Shown piece after piece: positions 19,136 through 31,311 of a DNA stretch of 64,000 bases. The DNA comes from Hormiphora californensis (lineage: Eukaryota > Ctenophora > Tentaculata > Cydippida > Pleurobrachiidae): contig CM035362.1 in assembly GCA_020137815.1 (NCBI GenBank), positions 584,605 to 648,604 on the forward strand, in the 5' to 3' direction. The notes below the pieces were generated by a model, which worked only from the letters and a program-made list of their open reading frames with translations, searched no databases and was not told where the DNA came from. The position numbers and the translations under genes are program-made. Within the stretch, counting starts at the first letter, position 1; every line of letters starts with the position of its first letter.

Positions 19136-22100
19136 CTGTCCTGTCTGTCTGTCTGTCTGTCTGTCTGCCTACCTGGCTCATCCCGCAATCGGCAGCACAC
19201 AACGCCTACTCTCATGTCTGTCGGTTCTGGTCCGTCGACCCTGTCTGCGCGTCTTCCGCTGCAACCCCACTGCATCCTGTCAAGATGGGTCAATCCTTTC
19301 CACTGTCTGTCTGTCTTCTGCTGTCTGTCCTGTCTGTCTCGCTTCTGCTGACTGTCGTCTGTCTGCCTGTCTGTCTTCCGTCTGTAATGTCTGTCGTTGT
19401 CTTCTCTCTGTATTTAAGCTGTCTTCTGTCAGACTTCTAATCTGACTTTTTTCTGGACTCGGTGTGGTCCATACAAGAATCTTGTCCGTCTGTCTGATCG
19501 TCTTAGGTCGTGTCTTCTTTGTTGTGTGCCCTGTGAGTCTTGTATTACTTCATGAAAGTTCTATAAACATTTCTTACAAAGCTTTCTAACAACAAGTCCA
19601 CTAACCTTGACAGGATCTAACGTCAAACCCTCCTGTAAATATTTAGTATTTAGATATCAGAGATTCTCAAATAACATCATTCTGTACGATAGAGTTTTAA
19701 CCTTGTCTAGGGCCGGGTATAATTAATAATAGATCTATCAAATAATTATGGAGACTGGGGCACTGTATTGGTTACAAAGTCATTCCAAGACACTGTAAAA
19801 AGAACTTACCGACTGCAAATATTCGACCATTTAGTGTGGCAGATCCGAGAGCAAAACGGCAGGTTTTCAGATTTGCAATTGGTTCCCAGCTGTTGGTATT
19901 GACATGATAAACCTCACATAGGTTTAGTAGCTTTGTACCTGTAGATGAAGAAATGGTGATCTAAAGATGAAGGGTAGGAAATGTTAAAATGGTGATCTGA
20001 AGATGGAATCAATTTCAGATCAGATCTCATTAGTAAGTTCATGTGTTGCCACGTTCGATATGAGTCTCATGATCAATCAGTTGATCTCATTTGTACGGGA
20101 GACAAAACTAATCTGTGAATGAAATGTTTCTTACCATCGAATCCCCCTATTGCGAACATTTTGTCCCCAGAACTGGTGACTCCAGCCCCTCTCCGGGCTG
20201 AAATCATCCTTCCTATATTGGTCCAGGTGTTCCTCTTGGCGTTGTAACACTCCACACTGTCCACTGGGGATATCCCATCGAACCCACCCACCTGGAGGAG
20301 GTGGGGTTAAGTTATAATTAGTTGTGGGTGGAGACCTGCCCAACTAAATCGGGGTGACATAATTTCAGAAAATTGTGGCTTCATCTTTACTACGATGGAT
20401 CTAGGACAGTTCTAGATAATTTGGGAAATGAAAGTTACTGCTATGCGCCAGACCGTTTAATGTTGGGCGCAATGGGATAGGAACTGTTAAGTCGTGATCT
20501 AAGTCAATGGATCATCATAAATTCATGTTAGATAAGTCTAATGTTGCCAACGTTCGATAGGAGCTCATATTCAATCAGTGTCATTGGCAGGGGACAATTT
20601 CCAGTCCTTAAGTCGCTCTATATCTACTACTCTAATTGGCTAATTGCCTTCGATAATCGATATTGTTAATGCACTATAGCCATAACTAATCTCCTGAATG
20701 ATATATGTTTCTTACCATCGAATCCCCCTATTGCGAACATCTTGTCTCCAGAGCTGGTGACTCCAGCCCCTCTTCGGGCTGAAATCATCCTTCCTATGTT
20801 GGTCCAGGTGTTCCTCTTGGCGTTGTAACATTCCACACTATCCACTGGCGATATCCCATCGAACCCACCCACCTGGAGGAGGTGGGGTTAAGTTATAATT
20901 AGTTGTGGGTGGAGACCTGCCCAACTAAATCGGGGTGACATAATTTCAGAAAATAGAGGCTGCATATTTAGACTTTACTACGTGGAATAGGATCTAGGAT
21001 AGTTCTAGATGATTTGTGGGAAATGGGAATATAAGGTTTACTCTGTCTGGTGGCGCCAGACCCCGATTTTATTTGGGCCCAGATGGGGTCTCCGGCGCCA
21101 GACAGGGTTCACTGGGATCTAGGAAGATCTGCAAATGTTTCACATCACATACCGCATACAGCTGACCCCGTAGCACAGTCACCCCCACTAGACTCCTGTT
21201 TTTGCGGAGTGGGGCAGCGGAGTACCAGGCATCTGTTGTGGGGTGGTAACACTCAACCTTATCTATAGCATCTGCCATGTTAACATTACTTGCCCCACCT
21301 ACAGGATAAATGCAATTAAACTTCAAACTTTTTAGTTGAAACTTGTTTGTTGTGAGTGGTAGCCGCCAGCCGGTAGGTTTGGTTGTTATCGGCAAATGTT
21401 CAGCCATAAAGGACAGCTCAGCCGATACAATTACACGTACCGACAACAAAAAGTACATCCCCCGAGGGTAAATCTCCTCCTCCTACATCGTGTGACGTCA
21501 CAGTTTTAGTTCCTCCCGTTCCTTCCACCATCCGGGTTGTCTCCCCCAGTGTCCTGACCAACATCTGCTCTTCGTGGTTGAAGTCAGGCTTCGACTCAGC
21601 AGAGTTGGACCGTCTCTTGAAGGCAGAGATACCTGTAATAAAATATGTGATATAGAAGGGCCTTGAAATGGAATCTGGATTAGATTTGTGTCACCATGGC
21701 ACTATGTTCACTGTTGGACTGAATTTTGAAATCACAAGGTGTCATTAAAATATTACATGGACTGAAATCTGAAATCACATCATTGGCAACAAACAAATAA
21801 TGCTGTTATAGTAGCTGCACCAGCAGTGTTCTAACCTCTTTTATCAATGTTATTCCCAGCTCTATTATTTCCATTCTCTGATCTCTTCCTTCGTCGACTG
21901 GTGGGACTACTGTGTCTCCGTCGTGTTGTGATGGGGGCGGAGGAAGGGACAAGGGGAACAGGGTGGATTAGAGGAGGGGAGGGGAGAGTCCGGTCTATCA
22001 AATCCTGCAATGAAGTAAAAAGTGAGGCAATCACCCAGAATCACGATGCGCATTGAGCATGATACCTCTGCAGACAGCCAAGATTCCAGGTAGAGAAAGT

Positions 22101-23833
22101 AGGAACATCAGCAGGACTATATCACTCACCTTCTCGTCTGATAGGAGGCGTTGCTTAGCAATGGTCAGTAACACTGCTTCCCTTGACTCAGGGCAACTTA
22201 ACACCAGTTCATTGTGCATTAGACCAGATACTATGAATGCTACCGACATCTTGTCCAATTGAATCTACAGGGGAGTTTCACAAATCACGTACTGTACGTG
22301 TGTTATAGTACGTGCACTGCACGTCGTGCAGTGAGAGACACACTTTATATTTTCATGGGTTCATGTAGAACAGTATATGTTGTCTGCTGCACCTTTTCTA
22401 GTTTCCAAATGCAACAATAACAACCCACTAACCAATTTGAATAACTCTTTGAAGTGAGATTTTCTCTCTTCCAAGTCCTGATGTAGCCAGGAAAATAGTG
22501 CTATGGCAACCGCCTGCTCGTTTCGAAAGGGGTACTTCTGGTTATCAATTATCTCCGTTACTTGATCAAAGTTTAGCATTGAGAATTCTTCACACTTTGT
22601 AACGTCAGTAAAGTTCCGTGCTATGAAGTCTTCTGCTTTTGTCGCCAGCTCTTTACACTCCTGTGTGGGATATCGTCATGGAGATATAATATATAGCTGC
22701 TGTCATAGAAACAAAAACGGTTATGGGCAGTGGAAACTACAAGGTCATGTATTTTGGTTTGAAAAAAGCATCCTGATCTGTGATATAATTATATCGCCTA
22801 ACAATTAGCTATACCTCAAGAAGAGCAAAGTATCTGATACCCACACAATTCTCTGGTGAGAAATGTCTTTGAAAATAATCTGAACACGCATCCTTGACCG
22901 GTTGAAACTGCAAACTACTAGCTGCTGAAAAGAGATCTTTAACATTGTCTGCGCCAACTGCAATGTTTCCAGAGTAGGCAAAGTCCAGAAGATCCGTAAG
23001 GGTTGGTGTTGAGATACCCTGAAGGGGGAAGGGATCTAAGATCTCAGGATATCTCTGTCTAGCGGCGCCGAGCCAATCTCAGCGCACACAGAACAAAAAT
23101 GTGGTCTGGTGGCGCCAGAACAACTCCTCTAGTTTTACTAACCGTTATAGTCACTGTAGCAAAGGGACTGTCAGCCTGTTTGTTCTCAAAAATACTCTTA
23201 AAGAACGGACTACTAGCTGCCAGAACGGCCTTTTGGGCGATCAACTCCTGTAAAATTAATTATAATTAGTTGGCTAATTAATTATTGATATTTGATAGCT
23301 TATTGTTCCTGTCAATTAAAGAGGGATGCAGTTTACAAAAATTAAAGATTCTCAGCTCATCTCTGCAAGTACTGCAAGTACGACGTTATACCCACGGGTA
23401 GTACCCAACATCTGGGGTGAATTCTTGCAAGACTCATCAGAAATTACCGTGTCGTTGCATAGTAACTTGACATCACAAAACTTATTGGCCCCTCTTAGTT
23501 CATTCAGAATGGACAATATTTGAATAGCGTAGTCGTGGGTTACATACGATATGTGTTCTTCTGAGTCCAATTTCTGCGAAAAGAGGGGGAAGTGAGGGAA
23601 TAATTCAGGCAGGGACGATATTGGAGAAAAACTAAGTATGAACTATGATAGGCCGGGTGTTTGGGGATGGAACTGTCTGCAAGCATGAGGCATCGCGCTG
23701 ACTCTTTCTCACGCACTTCGAGTGAGAGGAACAAGGATAGTGGAGACTCACTCACGTGTATATCGGATTTATGTTCATCAGGAGATATGGGGATGGGAGA
23801 TGGGGGATTCGACACCTCTAGTTGGATAGGCAT
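18328..23833 (-). CDS. Kelch-like protein (BTB-BACK-Kelch), probable cullin-3 substrate adaptor
   Basis: Exons in transcript order: 23756-23833 ([14 protein letters not shown]), 23448-23573, 23143-23247, 22815-23018, 22433-22660, 22130-22264, 21836-22004, 21441-21632, 21153-21298, then either 20716-20872 or 20135-20291, then 19810-19938, 19606-19632 (27-bp micro-exon, doubtful), 18788-18874, 18568-18671 and 18328-18455 (TGA at 18328-18330). The BTB domain spans exons 2-4 ([23 protein letters not shown]) and BACK spans exons 5-6 ([17 protein letters not shown]). An insert of Ser/Pro/Arg residues (exons 7-8) precedes six kelch blades with GG and W/R signatures (e.g. [30 protein letters not shown]). 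In this family the BTB-BACK part binds Cul3 and the propeller binds the substrate. Blade 4 lacks its middle: the phase after 19606 (one base left over) does not fit the exon at 18874 (needs two), and about 25 residues are missing where (TCTG)n lies. I cannot name the orthologue. Confidence 0.88.
18894..19172. repeat. (TCTG)n array inside the kelch gene
   Basis: Tetranucleotide array with interruptions (TTTTC, TATG, CCTG). It starts 20 bases 5' (in gene orientation) of the exon 18788-18874 and occupies the intron where part of kelch blade 4 should be encoded. Confidence 0.95.
19256..19292 (-). pseudogene. Degenerate copy of a kelch exon boundary beyond the (TCTG)n array
   Basis: CTGCAACCCCACTGCAT followed by CCTGTCAAGATGG repeats, with a few deletions, the acceptor and exon start present at 18854-18888. 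The array is thus bracketed by two copies of the same exon edge. The outer copy has lost bases needed for the reading frame. Confidence 0.6.
20135..20291 (-). other. Kelch blade 2 exon, copy B (alternative to copy A)
   Basis: 157-bp exon starting at phase 0 and ending at phase 1, encoding [18 protein letters not shown] and onward to FAIGGFDG. It encodes the same peptide as copy A with a few synonymous differences. It has its own AG acceptor and a GTAAG donor. Confidence 0.85.
20716..20872 (-). other. Kelch blade 2 exon, copy A (alternative to copy B)
   Basis: Identical length and phases to copy B and about 581 bp away. Flanking intron sequence (GGAGGAGGTGGGGTTAAG and GACCTGCCCAACTAAATC) is duplicated too. 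Because 157 is not a multiple of 3, including both copies would shift the frame, so they can only be used one at a time. Confidence 0.85.
21046..21110. repeat. Short dispersed element with GGCGCCAGA ends
   Basis: CTGGTGGCGCCAGACCCCGA at one end and GGTCTCCGGCGCCAGAC at the other enclose ~25 bases. Similar pairs occur at 23058-23122 and 34463-34542. Confidence 0.55.
23058..23122. repeat. Short dispersed element with GGCGCC motifs in a kelch intron
   Basis: AGCGGCGCCGAG, about 50 bases, then CTGGTGGCGCCAGA. Related to 21046-21110 and 34463-34542 but more diverged. Confidence 0.4.
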
Positions 23834-24237
23834 GGTGGCCCCGATCTAAATAATTAGGTCCAACTTAGCCCACTTAAAATGTCAGGCTATAATAACACAC
23901 ATCGATGATAACAAAAATGGTTGGTAATGGCGTATAGAGAAATCAGAAAGCGTATCCAAGCGATAAATAAAGATTAAAGTGGTTAATTAATTTACTGTAG
24001 CAAGTCCAACCTGACTATGATCAGATACAACAACACGTGGGAAACGATGGCCGTTGTGTGGCTCACACCGCATTTTATTTCATAGAATGACGTCACAGAG
24101 CTGCCTCTGTGATGGATCAAGTGGAACGTTATACAGCAGTGTATTATAGCAACCTATACTAGCACACTTGGACTCGTGTGTGTGTGTGTATTAGCAGCAA
24201 TATGACATATCCAGTTACTGACGGGGGTGTCGGGTTT
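23834..24237. other. 5' flank of the kelch-like gene
   Basis: Non-coding. It contains CACGTG (about 24034) and TGACGTCA (about 24089), matching E-box and CRE-type consensus sites, in the likely promoter of the minus-strand gene. No experiment supports their use. Confidence 0.35.
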
Positions 24238-24349
24238 CAACTGTGCAGCTGCTGCTGCTGCTGTTAGCAGACGAAGGGAGGGTGGGAGGAGAGGGGGAGT
24301 GCAGCTACTGGGACAAAACTGTGCAGCTGCTGCTGCTGCTGTTAGCAGG
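24238..24349. repeat. Two-copy direct repeat containing (CTG)n
   Basis: ACTGTGCAGCTGCTGCTG with TGTTAGCAG occurs twice, about 77 bp apart, with GGGAGG-rich sequence between and after. Confidence 0.8.
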
Positions 24350-24765
24350 AGGAGAGACGAGAAGGGTGGAGAGGGGAGGAGAGGAGAAAATGATCCCCCA
24401 CGCGGGGAGGAATGAGAGGGGGTGCTGATACTAGCAGGAGAGGGAGGGGACATGGGAAATGGGGATTGGGAAAACAGGATTGGTATTTGGTAGCAATAAT
24501 GAATAGGATAGATAGACTGAGTGAGACTGAGTGAGTATAGTGCAGTGACGAAGCCTGGGTCAATAGTCAGGAAGATGGCGAGAGATAGATCAGAGAGCTG
24601 GGAGAGAAATGATAAGTCGACTGCATCCGAACGAACTAGTTTCAAAGAGCAAGATGAAGAAATAACAAAGAGAAGGAGCTCCAGCTTCTCCTAGGAGAAG
24701 TATTGATTGAGAGATTTGAGGTCGGAAGATGAATATATGATAGAGGGAGAAGAGAGAGAGAGATA

Positions 24766-24783
24766 GAGATCGAGAGAGAGATC

Positions 24784-24864
<81 letters not shown>

Positions 24865-24870
24865 GAGAGA
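24766..24870. repeat. (GA)n microsatellite
   Basis: GA tract with ATCGAGAGAG variants at its left side. Confidence 0.92.
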
Positions 24871-24899
24871 GACGGAGAAGATAAGAGAAGAGAGAGATC

Positions 24900-25104
24900 T
24901 CATAGCGAGCATCCTCTATAATCTCCGAGAGTCTCTATCGCTCTCCTCTATGTCTTCCTGCTCCTCGCAGGAGACATCGCTCATCTCTTCTCTCTCTCGG
25001 GTCTCCTCCACAGATCACGCTCTCTCTCAATCGTTGCTCCTATACCTCTCTCGCTTCCCCTCTGCTCATCATCCTCTCTGCTCTCTATCTCTCTCTTCTC
25101 TCCC

Positions 25105-25135
<31 letters not shown>

Positions 25136-25314
25136 GCTACTCTCATCTCTCTGCTGCTCTCCTCTCTCTCATCTCTCTCTTCTCCTCTCTCTCTACCTCG
25201 CTCTCTCATCGCTCTCTCTCCCTCCTCTCCTCTCTCCTATCGCTCGCCTCCCCGCCCTGCCCCTCTCTCTCTACTCTCTTCTCTCTCTTCTTCCCCTCCT
25301 CTCCTCTCACACCC

Positions 25315-25364
<50 letters not shown>

Positions 25365-25410
25365 TTTCCCCTTTCCCCTCCTTCTCTCCCCTGTTCCCCG
25401 AAGATAGAGG
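24900..25410. repeat. CT-rich low-complexity region
   Basis: Pyrimidine-rich sequence with many CTCTCTCT runs. Open frames here encode Ser/Leu repeats and are not genes. Confidence 0.85.
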
Positions 25411-25439
25411 AGGTAAAAAGCTCCTATGAGATGTTTCCG

Positions 25440-25900
<461 letters not shown>

Positions 25901-26454
25901 CCCTTCAAATAGACCCTTCAAATATCCAAAATAATTTACAAAAAATACAAAAACACCAGGGGGTTATTTTTGGATCAAACATCCCTTGTTCAACAAGTTG
26001 TTGAACAAGAACTACCTATAACACATTTGGGGGTCATGCAGGGGGGGCAGGACGCTCTAATTGAGTGTAGCTGCAGTTCAACTTACTTGTTAGCAACATT
26101 GAAAGTGAGCTACTAGGAACGGGGTTTTCTACATTGAAATATTGATTCGCGAAATAACCCCATCGCGCCGGCAAGGGAGGGATAACTTCGTAACCAAGTT
26201 GTGTGATCACGATATCCCACTATAATAATAGGGAACTAAAGGTAACTCAGCTTTATTGAGTGTGTTTGATATTTTGGACTAGCTGTTCATCACGAACAGA
26301 TAATACAAAACACAGCAGATCTGGAGCACTGCAGCAAGAGACTATAATGGAGGACTATGGAGGCTGAAATATATCGTTTATGGGTCTATTATAAGGGTTT
26401 AGCTGCTGCAGCAGTAGTGTATAATTGTGCAGTGGTGCTATGTGGGTATAGAGG

Positions 26455-26636
<182 letters not shown>

Positions 26637-27239
26637 CGCAGCTCTGGAGCAACACCACTTGGACAAGGGATAGATCAGGGATAAATTATACCCATAAATA
26701 TCATGTAGTATTATAGAATACCGAGTGCAGAGTGGTACAGCTGTGACTAGTCACTAGATTTTATCGAACCTCAAATTTAAGGGTCAAGCTTTTTTGAAAA
26801 ATGTCAAAATAAAGCCAGCCCAAAGATGTAGCGCACTGGGCAGTATTGTTTTGTGTGGAACAACCCAAAGACTTGAAACACTGGCGAAGATATTATAATA
26901 ACGGTATATTATAGATCCTCTATACTTTTTGTTATAGTACATGGCTAATTATATGTCTCTGTGCAAGGAATGTACAACAACTATACCAGTACGCACACAC
27001 AACACATATACAAAGCTGCAGAGAGAGAGAGACTCTCTATCTTTCTATCTCTCTCTCTCTCTCTCTCAGTTGTAGTAAAAGAAGTAGCTACATACAAATG
27101 CGTACTGTTGTGTATTGGACACACACTACACAGTGCACACTGGAGTAAACAGAGGGAGGTGGGACGATAGAGGGAGATACTATAATAATAGAACCAGGGA
27201 GAGGGAGAGATGGAGGGAGTAACTAACGGCCGAAATCTC

Positions 27240-27465
27240 GAGTTCGCTGAGAATGGCGGACTCTATGTCTAATTCAGATTTATGTAGATATAGAGTCCGC
27301 CCTTTGTAGACTTTTTAGATAAAGAGTCCGCCCTTTGTAGACTTTTTAGACATAGAGTCCTCCTAGACTTATTTGGACTCTTTATCTAAATCTAAATCTA
27401 AATTTAGATATAGAGTCCACTGTAAAGTGTAGCACTAGAGTCCGCCTAGTAGAGACTAGTAGAGT
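27240..27465. repeat. GAGTCC-type interspersed repeat cluster
   Basis: Repeats of AGAGTCCGCCCT, GTAGACTTTTTAGATA and ATCTAAATCTAAAT in both orientations. The same family forms a larger cluster at 58170-58745 inside EDRF1, including the identical opening CGGCCGAAATCTCGAGTTCG-type sequence at its edge. Confidence 0.75.
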
Positions 27466-27641
27466 CCTACCAGAGGGAGATACTATAATAGAGCCAGGGA
27501 GAGAGATGGAGGCCCCGGGGATAGACAGGAAGAGGAAGTAGTAGTAACTAGAGAGAGAAAGAAAGGGATCACATCACTTAGCATACTCTGAATAAAGAGA
27601 TCTGAGCAAGAATTAAATAGGGAAGAAAATCGAAAAATACT

Positions 27642-27714
27642 GGGTTTCACCGGGAATTGAACCAGGGACCTCCAGAGAAACATGCTCGGAGCTATACCAC
27701 TAAGCTACCAAACC
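27642..27714 (-). pseudogene. tRNA-like sequence (tRNA pseudogene or SINE head)
   Basis: On the minus strand, TAGCTTAGTGG fits the internal A box and GGTTCAATTCC fits the B box at tRNA spacing, and a T arm (CCTGG/CCCGG) is visible. The acceptor stem pairs poorly and the anticodon loop lacks a proper U33 register, so I do not call a functional tRNA or an isoacceptor. Confidence 0.55.
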
Positions 27715-27914
27715 TCTGAAAATTACTTCCTGTATCACTTAAAGTTTGGTTTGGTTTGGTTTGGGCCGCTCATCTGGGACTGTAAACAGTATCACTTAGT
27801 ATAGAGAGACAGAGAGAGACAGGCGCACTTCAAAACTAGGTGTCTCATGGCGGTATCAGGCGGCTATAGATTCACTATCTGTGCAACTTAGAGACGTACT
27901 ACATTATTAATCTT

Positions 27915-27997
27915 ATATCTAAGGTCTCAGTGTTAAATAGCCAGCATCTATAATAATATTATAGATGCTGGCTATTTAACACTGAGACCTTAGATAT
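27915..27997. repeat. Near-perfect palindrome with ~40-base arms
   Basis: ATATCTAAGGTCTCAGTG and its reverse complement at the other end enclose a 3-base centre. The other duplicated copy (near 39165-39200) has only one arm, so the palindrome formed or was lost after duplication. Confidence 0.88.
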
Positions 27998-28434
27998 CAG
28001 GGCTTAGTGATGGTACCCGCCCTCCCTGCCGATGGTCCGTCGACAGGGAGGGGGTGATTCGCATTAGACCCCTGTATTCCGCCCTCCCTGCCGAATGACC
28101 TCCCTGCCGACCTGTCGGCAGGGGTCTAGAATTTTAGATTCGGCTTGCCGATGCGTTTAGGGATTCTAAAAAAGTTCAACGCACCATCCGAAGATTATCT
28201 ACCACCTCAGGTTCTATAACTATTCTTAATTATTCTTTATTATTATTCTTAATTATTCTTTATTACTCTTAATTGTGACGTCATTACCAGCCACCATAGC
28301 AGCTGGTGATGACTGCAGTTACTGACCTCTGAGATATTGATACCAACTCATAGAGGACCACGAGAGAGGGAGTGGCCAAATGAAAGCAGGTGCAGGGCGA
28401 GTGGAGGGGTGGGGAGGAGGGATAGCCGTGCCCA

Positions 28435-28860
28435 CGAGCGAGCGAGCGAGCGAGCGAGCGAGCGAGCGAGCGAGCGAGCGAGCGAGCGAGCGAGCGAGCG
28501 AGCGAGCGAGCGAGCGAGCGAGCGAGCGAGCGAGCGAGCGAGCGAGCGAGCGAGCGAGCGAGCGAGCGAGCGAGCGAGCGAGCGAGCGAGCGAGCGAGCG
28601 AGCGAGCGAGCGAGCGAGCGAGCGAGCGAGCGAGCGAGCGAGCGAGCGAGCGAGCGAGCGAGCGAGCGAGCGAGCGAGCTAGCGAGCGAGCGAGCGAGCG
28701 AGCGAGCGAGCGAGCGAGCGAGCGAGCGAGCGAGCGAGCGAGCGAGCGAGCGAGCGAGCGAGCGAGCGAGCGAGCGAGCGAGCGAGCGAGCGATCGAGCG
28801 AGCGAGCGATCGAGCGAGCGAGCGAGCGATCTATCGAGCGAGCGATCGAGCTAGCTATCG
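28435..28860. repeat. (GAGC)n tetranucleotide array
   Basis: Over 400 bp of GAGC, degrading to GATC variants at the right edge where it changes into (ATCT)n. The Ser-Glu-Arg-Ala open frame across it is an artefact of the unit. Confidence 0.97.
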
Positions 28861-28971
<111 letters not shown>

Positions 28972-29229
28972 ACGAAGTAAAACAACTACGTATTTGGTAC
29001 GCTACAATTGTTTCATCGAAACCCTTACGGGAAACGAATCATCAGGCGACAAATTAGAAATGAGAATGAATTGGAATATAACCCTTCTCCTTTATAAAAC
29101 AAAATAAACAGAACTTGACTTGTTCTTTCTTCCTAATAGATTTAGCAGCTCCTACTTCCTCTAGTTTCTTCGTGTAGCTGTCTGGTTGATCCCCCTAGTG
29201 GCTTGGACATATATTTCCGTGGGCTGTTG

Positions 29230-29274
<45 letters not shown>

Positions 29275-29286
29275 CAGTGGCCCATA
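28972..29286. other. Unique spacer plus short (ATCT)n tract
   Basis: About 255 bp of apparently unique sequence with no supported gene, then (ATCT)n at 29231-29274 and the junction with the large palindrome. Confidence 0.5.
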
Positions 29287-30817
29287 AATTATGAGGCCGG
29301 GGGACGAGCTGTACCTCCGAAACGGTGATAGTTGTGCAAAAACAAACTACGGGAACATGCTGGAACAATTCCTTGGTAACTTTTTGCAAATTTTGAGTTT
29401 TTTATTCAAAAGTTCATTTTTCATTCATGAACTATTTACACGTTCATTAATGAATTAAGGACTCTAATTTACCGAGAGTGAGCCATTTTGTTTGGGTTGA
29501 ATTTATCTTTCCAATGAGCACCATGAAAATCAAATTGAAGCACCAGGTCACATGGCAGTTGAGAAAATGCACATGCATGATTTTGGCTCTTCCTGCGACT
29601 TTCAATCAGCTGTATCACGGCTACCTTTTGTTCAATCTTTTTAAAAATTTGGGTGAACGTTGAATAAGCAAAGATCTTTGCTCACAAGAAAAATCAAGGT
29701 CAAAACTGAAAGTTCATTTTTGAGTTTTGGTAGTTCATTCCACTCATTCAGGAACCAACATCCCTAAAGTGATGAAAAGTGATTGATTTTGTTTGGCCCA
29801 TACCCTGCGATGATAGAGAGGTGTAAAAACACGTTTTCGGGCTAGTTAGTGGGTGTCCATGTGATCATGATGATATCTGACACCTCTTCTGAGCCATAAT
29901 CAAGGGATTTTCTCGAATTCAAGCATGTGATTTGGGTTATCTGTGATTGGTATCGTGCAGCAATGTTGAGAGATCTCATAGCACCTCAAAAATTATGATT
30001 AGCTCAATGAAATGAGTTGATTTATGATAGAAGAGATTAAAACAGACGTCAAAATGAACTAAACTACCATTTTCGATCCAAAATCAGCCCATTTCATTGA
30101 GCTAATCATAATTTTTGAGGTGCTATGAGATTTCTCAACATTGCTGCACGATACCAATCACAGATAACCCAAATCACATGCTTGAATTCGAGAAAATCCC
30201 TTGATTATGGCTCAGAAGAGGTGTCAGATATCATCATGCTCACATGGACACCCACTAACTAGCCCGGAAACGTGTTTTTACACCTCTCTGTCATTGCAGG
30301 GTATGGACCAAACAAAACCAATCACTTTTCATCACTTTAGGGATGTTGGTTCCTGAATGAGTGGAATGAACTACCAAAACTCAAAAATGAACTTTCAGTT
30401 TTGACCTTGATTTTTCTTGTGAGCAAAGATCTTTGCTTATCCAATGTTCACCCAAATTTTTAAAAAGATTGAACAAAAGGTAGCCGTGATACAGCTGATT
30501 GAAAGTCGCAGGAAGAGCCAAAATCATGCATGTGCATTTTCTCAAGTGCCATGTGACCTGGTGCTTCAATTTGATTTTCATGGTGCTCATTGGAAAGATA
30601 AATTCAACCCAAACAAAATGGCTCACTCTCGGTAAATTAGAGTCATTAATTCATTAATGAACGTGTAAATAGTTCATGAATGAAAAATGAACTTTTGAAT
30701 AAAAAACTCAAAATTTGCAAAAAGTTACCAAGGAATTGTTCCAGCATGTTCCCGTAGTTTGTTTTTGCACAACTATCACCGTTTCGGAGGTACAGCTCGT
30801 CCCCCGGCCTCATAATT
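29287..30817. mobile_element. 1.53-kb foldback element (giant near-perfect palindrome)
   Basis: The left half, starting AATTATGAGGCCGGGGGACG, is mirrored by the right half ending with its complement. The arms are ~730 bases each around a ~60-base centre near 30052. Mismatches are sparse (for example GGCAGTTG versus the complement of CAAGTGCC), so the arms are recent or are homogenised by pairing. Short open frames appear as mirror pairs in both arms. There is no transposase. Confidence 0.9.
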
Positions 30818-30821
30818 AGCT

Positions 30822-31210
30822 AGCTAGCGAAGCGAGCGAGCTAGTCTAGCGAGCGAGCGAGCGAGCGAGGAGCGAGCGAGCGAGCGAGCGAGCGAGCGAG
30901 CGAGCGAGCGAGCGAGCGAGCGAGCGAGCGAGCGAGCGAGCGAGCGAGCGAGCGAGCGAGCGAGCGAGCGAGCGAGCGAGCGAGCGAGCGAGAGCGAGCG
31001 AGCGAGCGAGCGAGCGAGCGAGCGAGCGAGCGAGCGAGCGAGCGAGCTAGCGACCGAGCGAGCGAGCGAGCGAGCGAGCGAGAGGAGCGAGCGAGCGAGC
31101 GAGCGAGCGAGCGAGCGAGCGAGCGAGCGAGCGAGCGAGCGAGCGAGCGATCGAGCGAGCTAGCGAGCGAGGCGATCTAGCTAGCGAGCAGCGAGCGAGC
31201 GAGCGAGCGA
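30822..31210. repeat. (GAGC)n array, second copy
   Basis: Same unit and orientation as 28435-28860 with more interruptions (AGGAGC, GATC, CTAGC). Confidence 0.95.
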
Positions 31211-31211
31211 G

Positions 31212-31310
<99 letters not shown>

Positions 31311-31311
31311 C
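31211..31311. repeat. (ATCT)n array, second copy
   Basis: Again follows (GAGC)n directly, reproducing the composite array on the other side of the large palindrome. Confidence 0.95.

Larger units (their letters stand above)
27480..28436. repeat. Left arm of the GPCR segmental duplication (upstream flank, copy 1)
   Basis: AGCCAGGGAGA, GGCCCCGG.GATAGA, AGGTGTCTCATGGCGGTA, CGGCTTGCCGATG and GACGTCATTACCAGCCACC occur here and in the same order at 38890-40030. Homology breaks exactly where the (GAGC)n array starts. Confidence 0.8.

Noticed and set aside
18883-19445. Cys/Leu/Ser-Val open frames over the (TCTG)n array
   Set aside because: Stop-free tetranucleotide in three frames, overlapping an intron of the kelch gene.
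29478-30626. Two mirrored open frames (MSHFVWVEFIF...) as a gene pair
   Set aside because: They are the same sequence in the two arms of a foldback element, with no family match.
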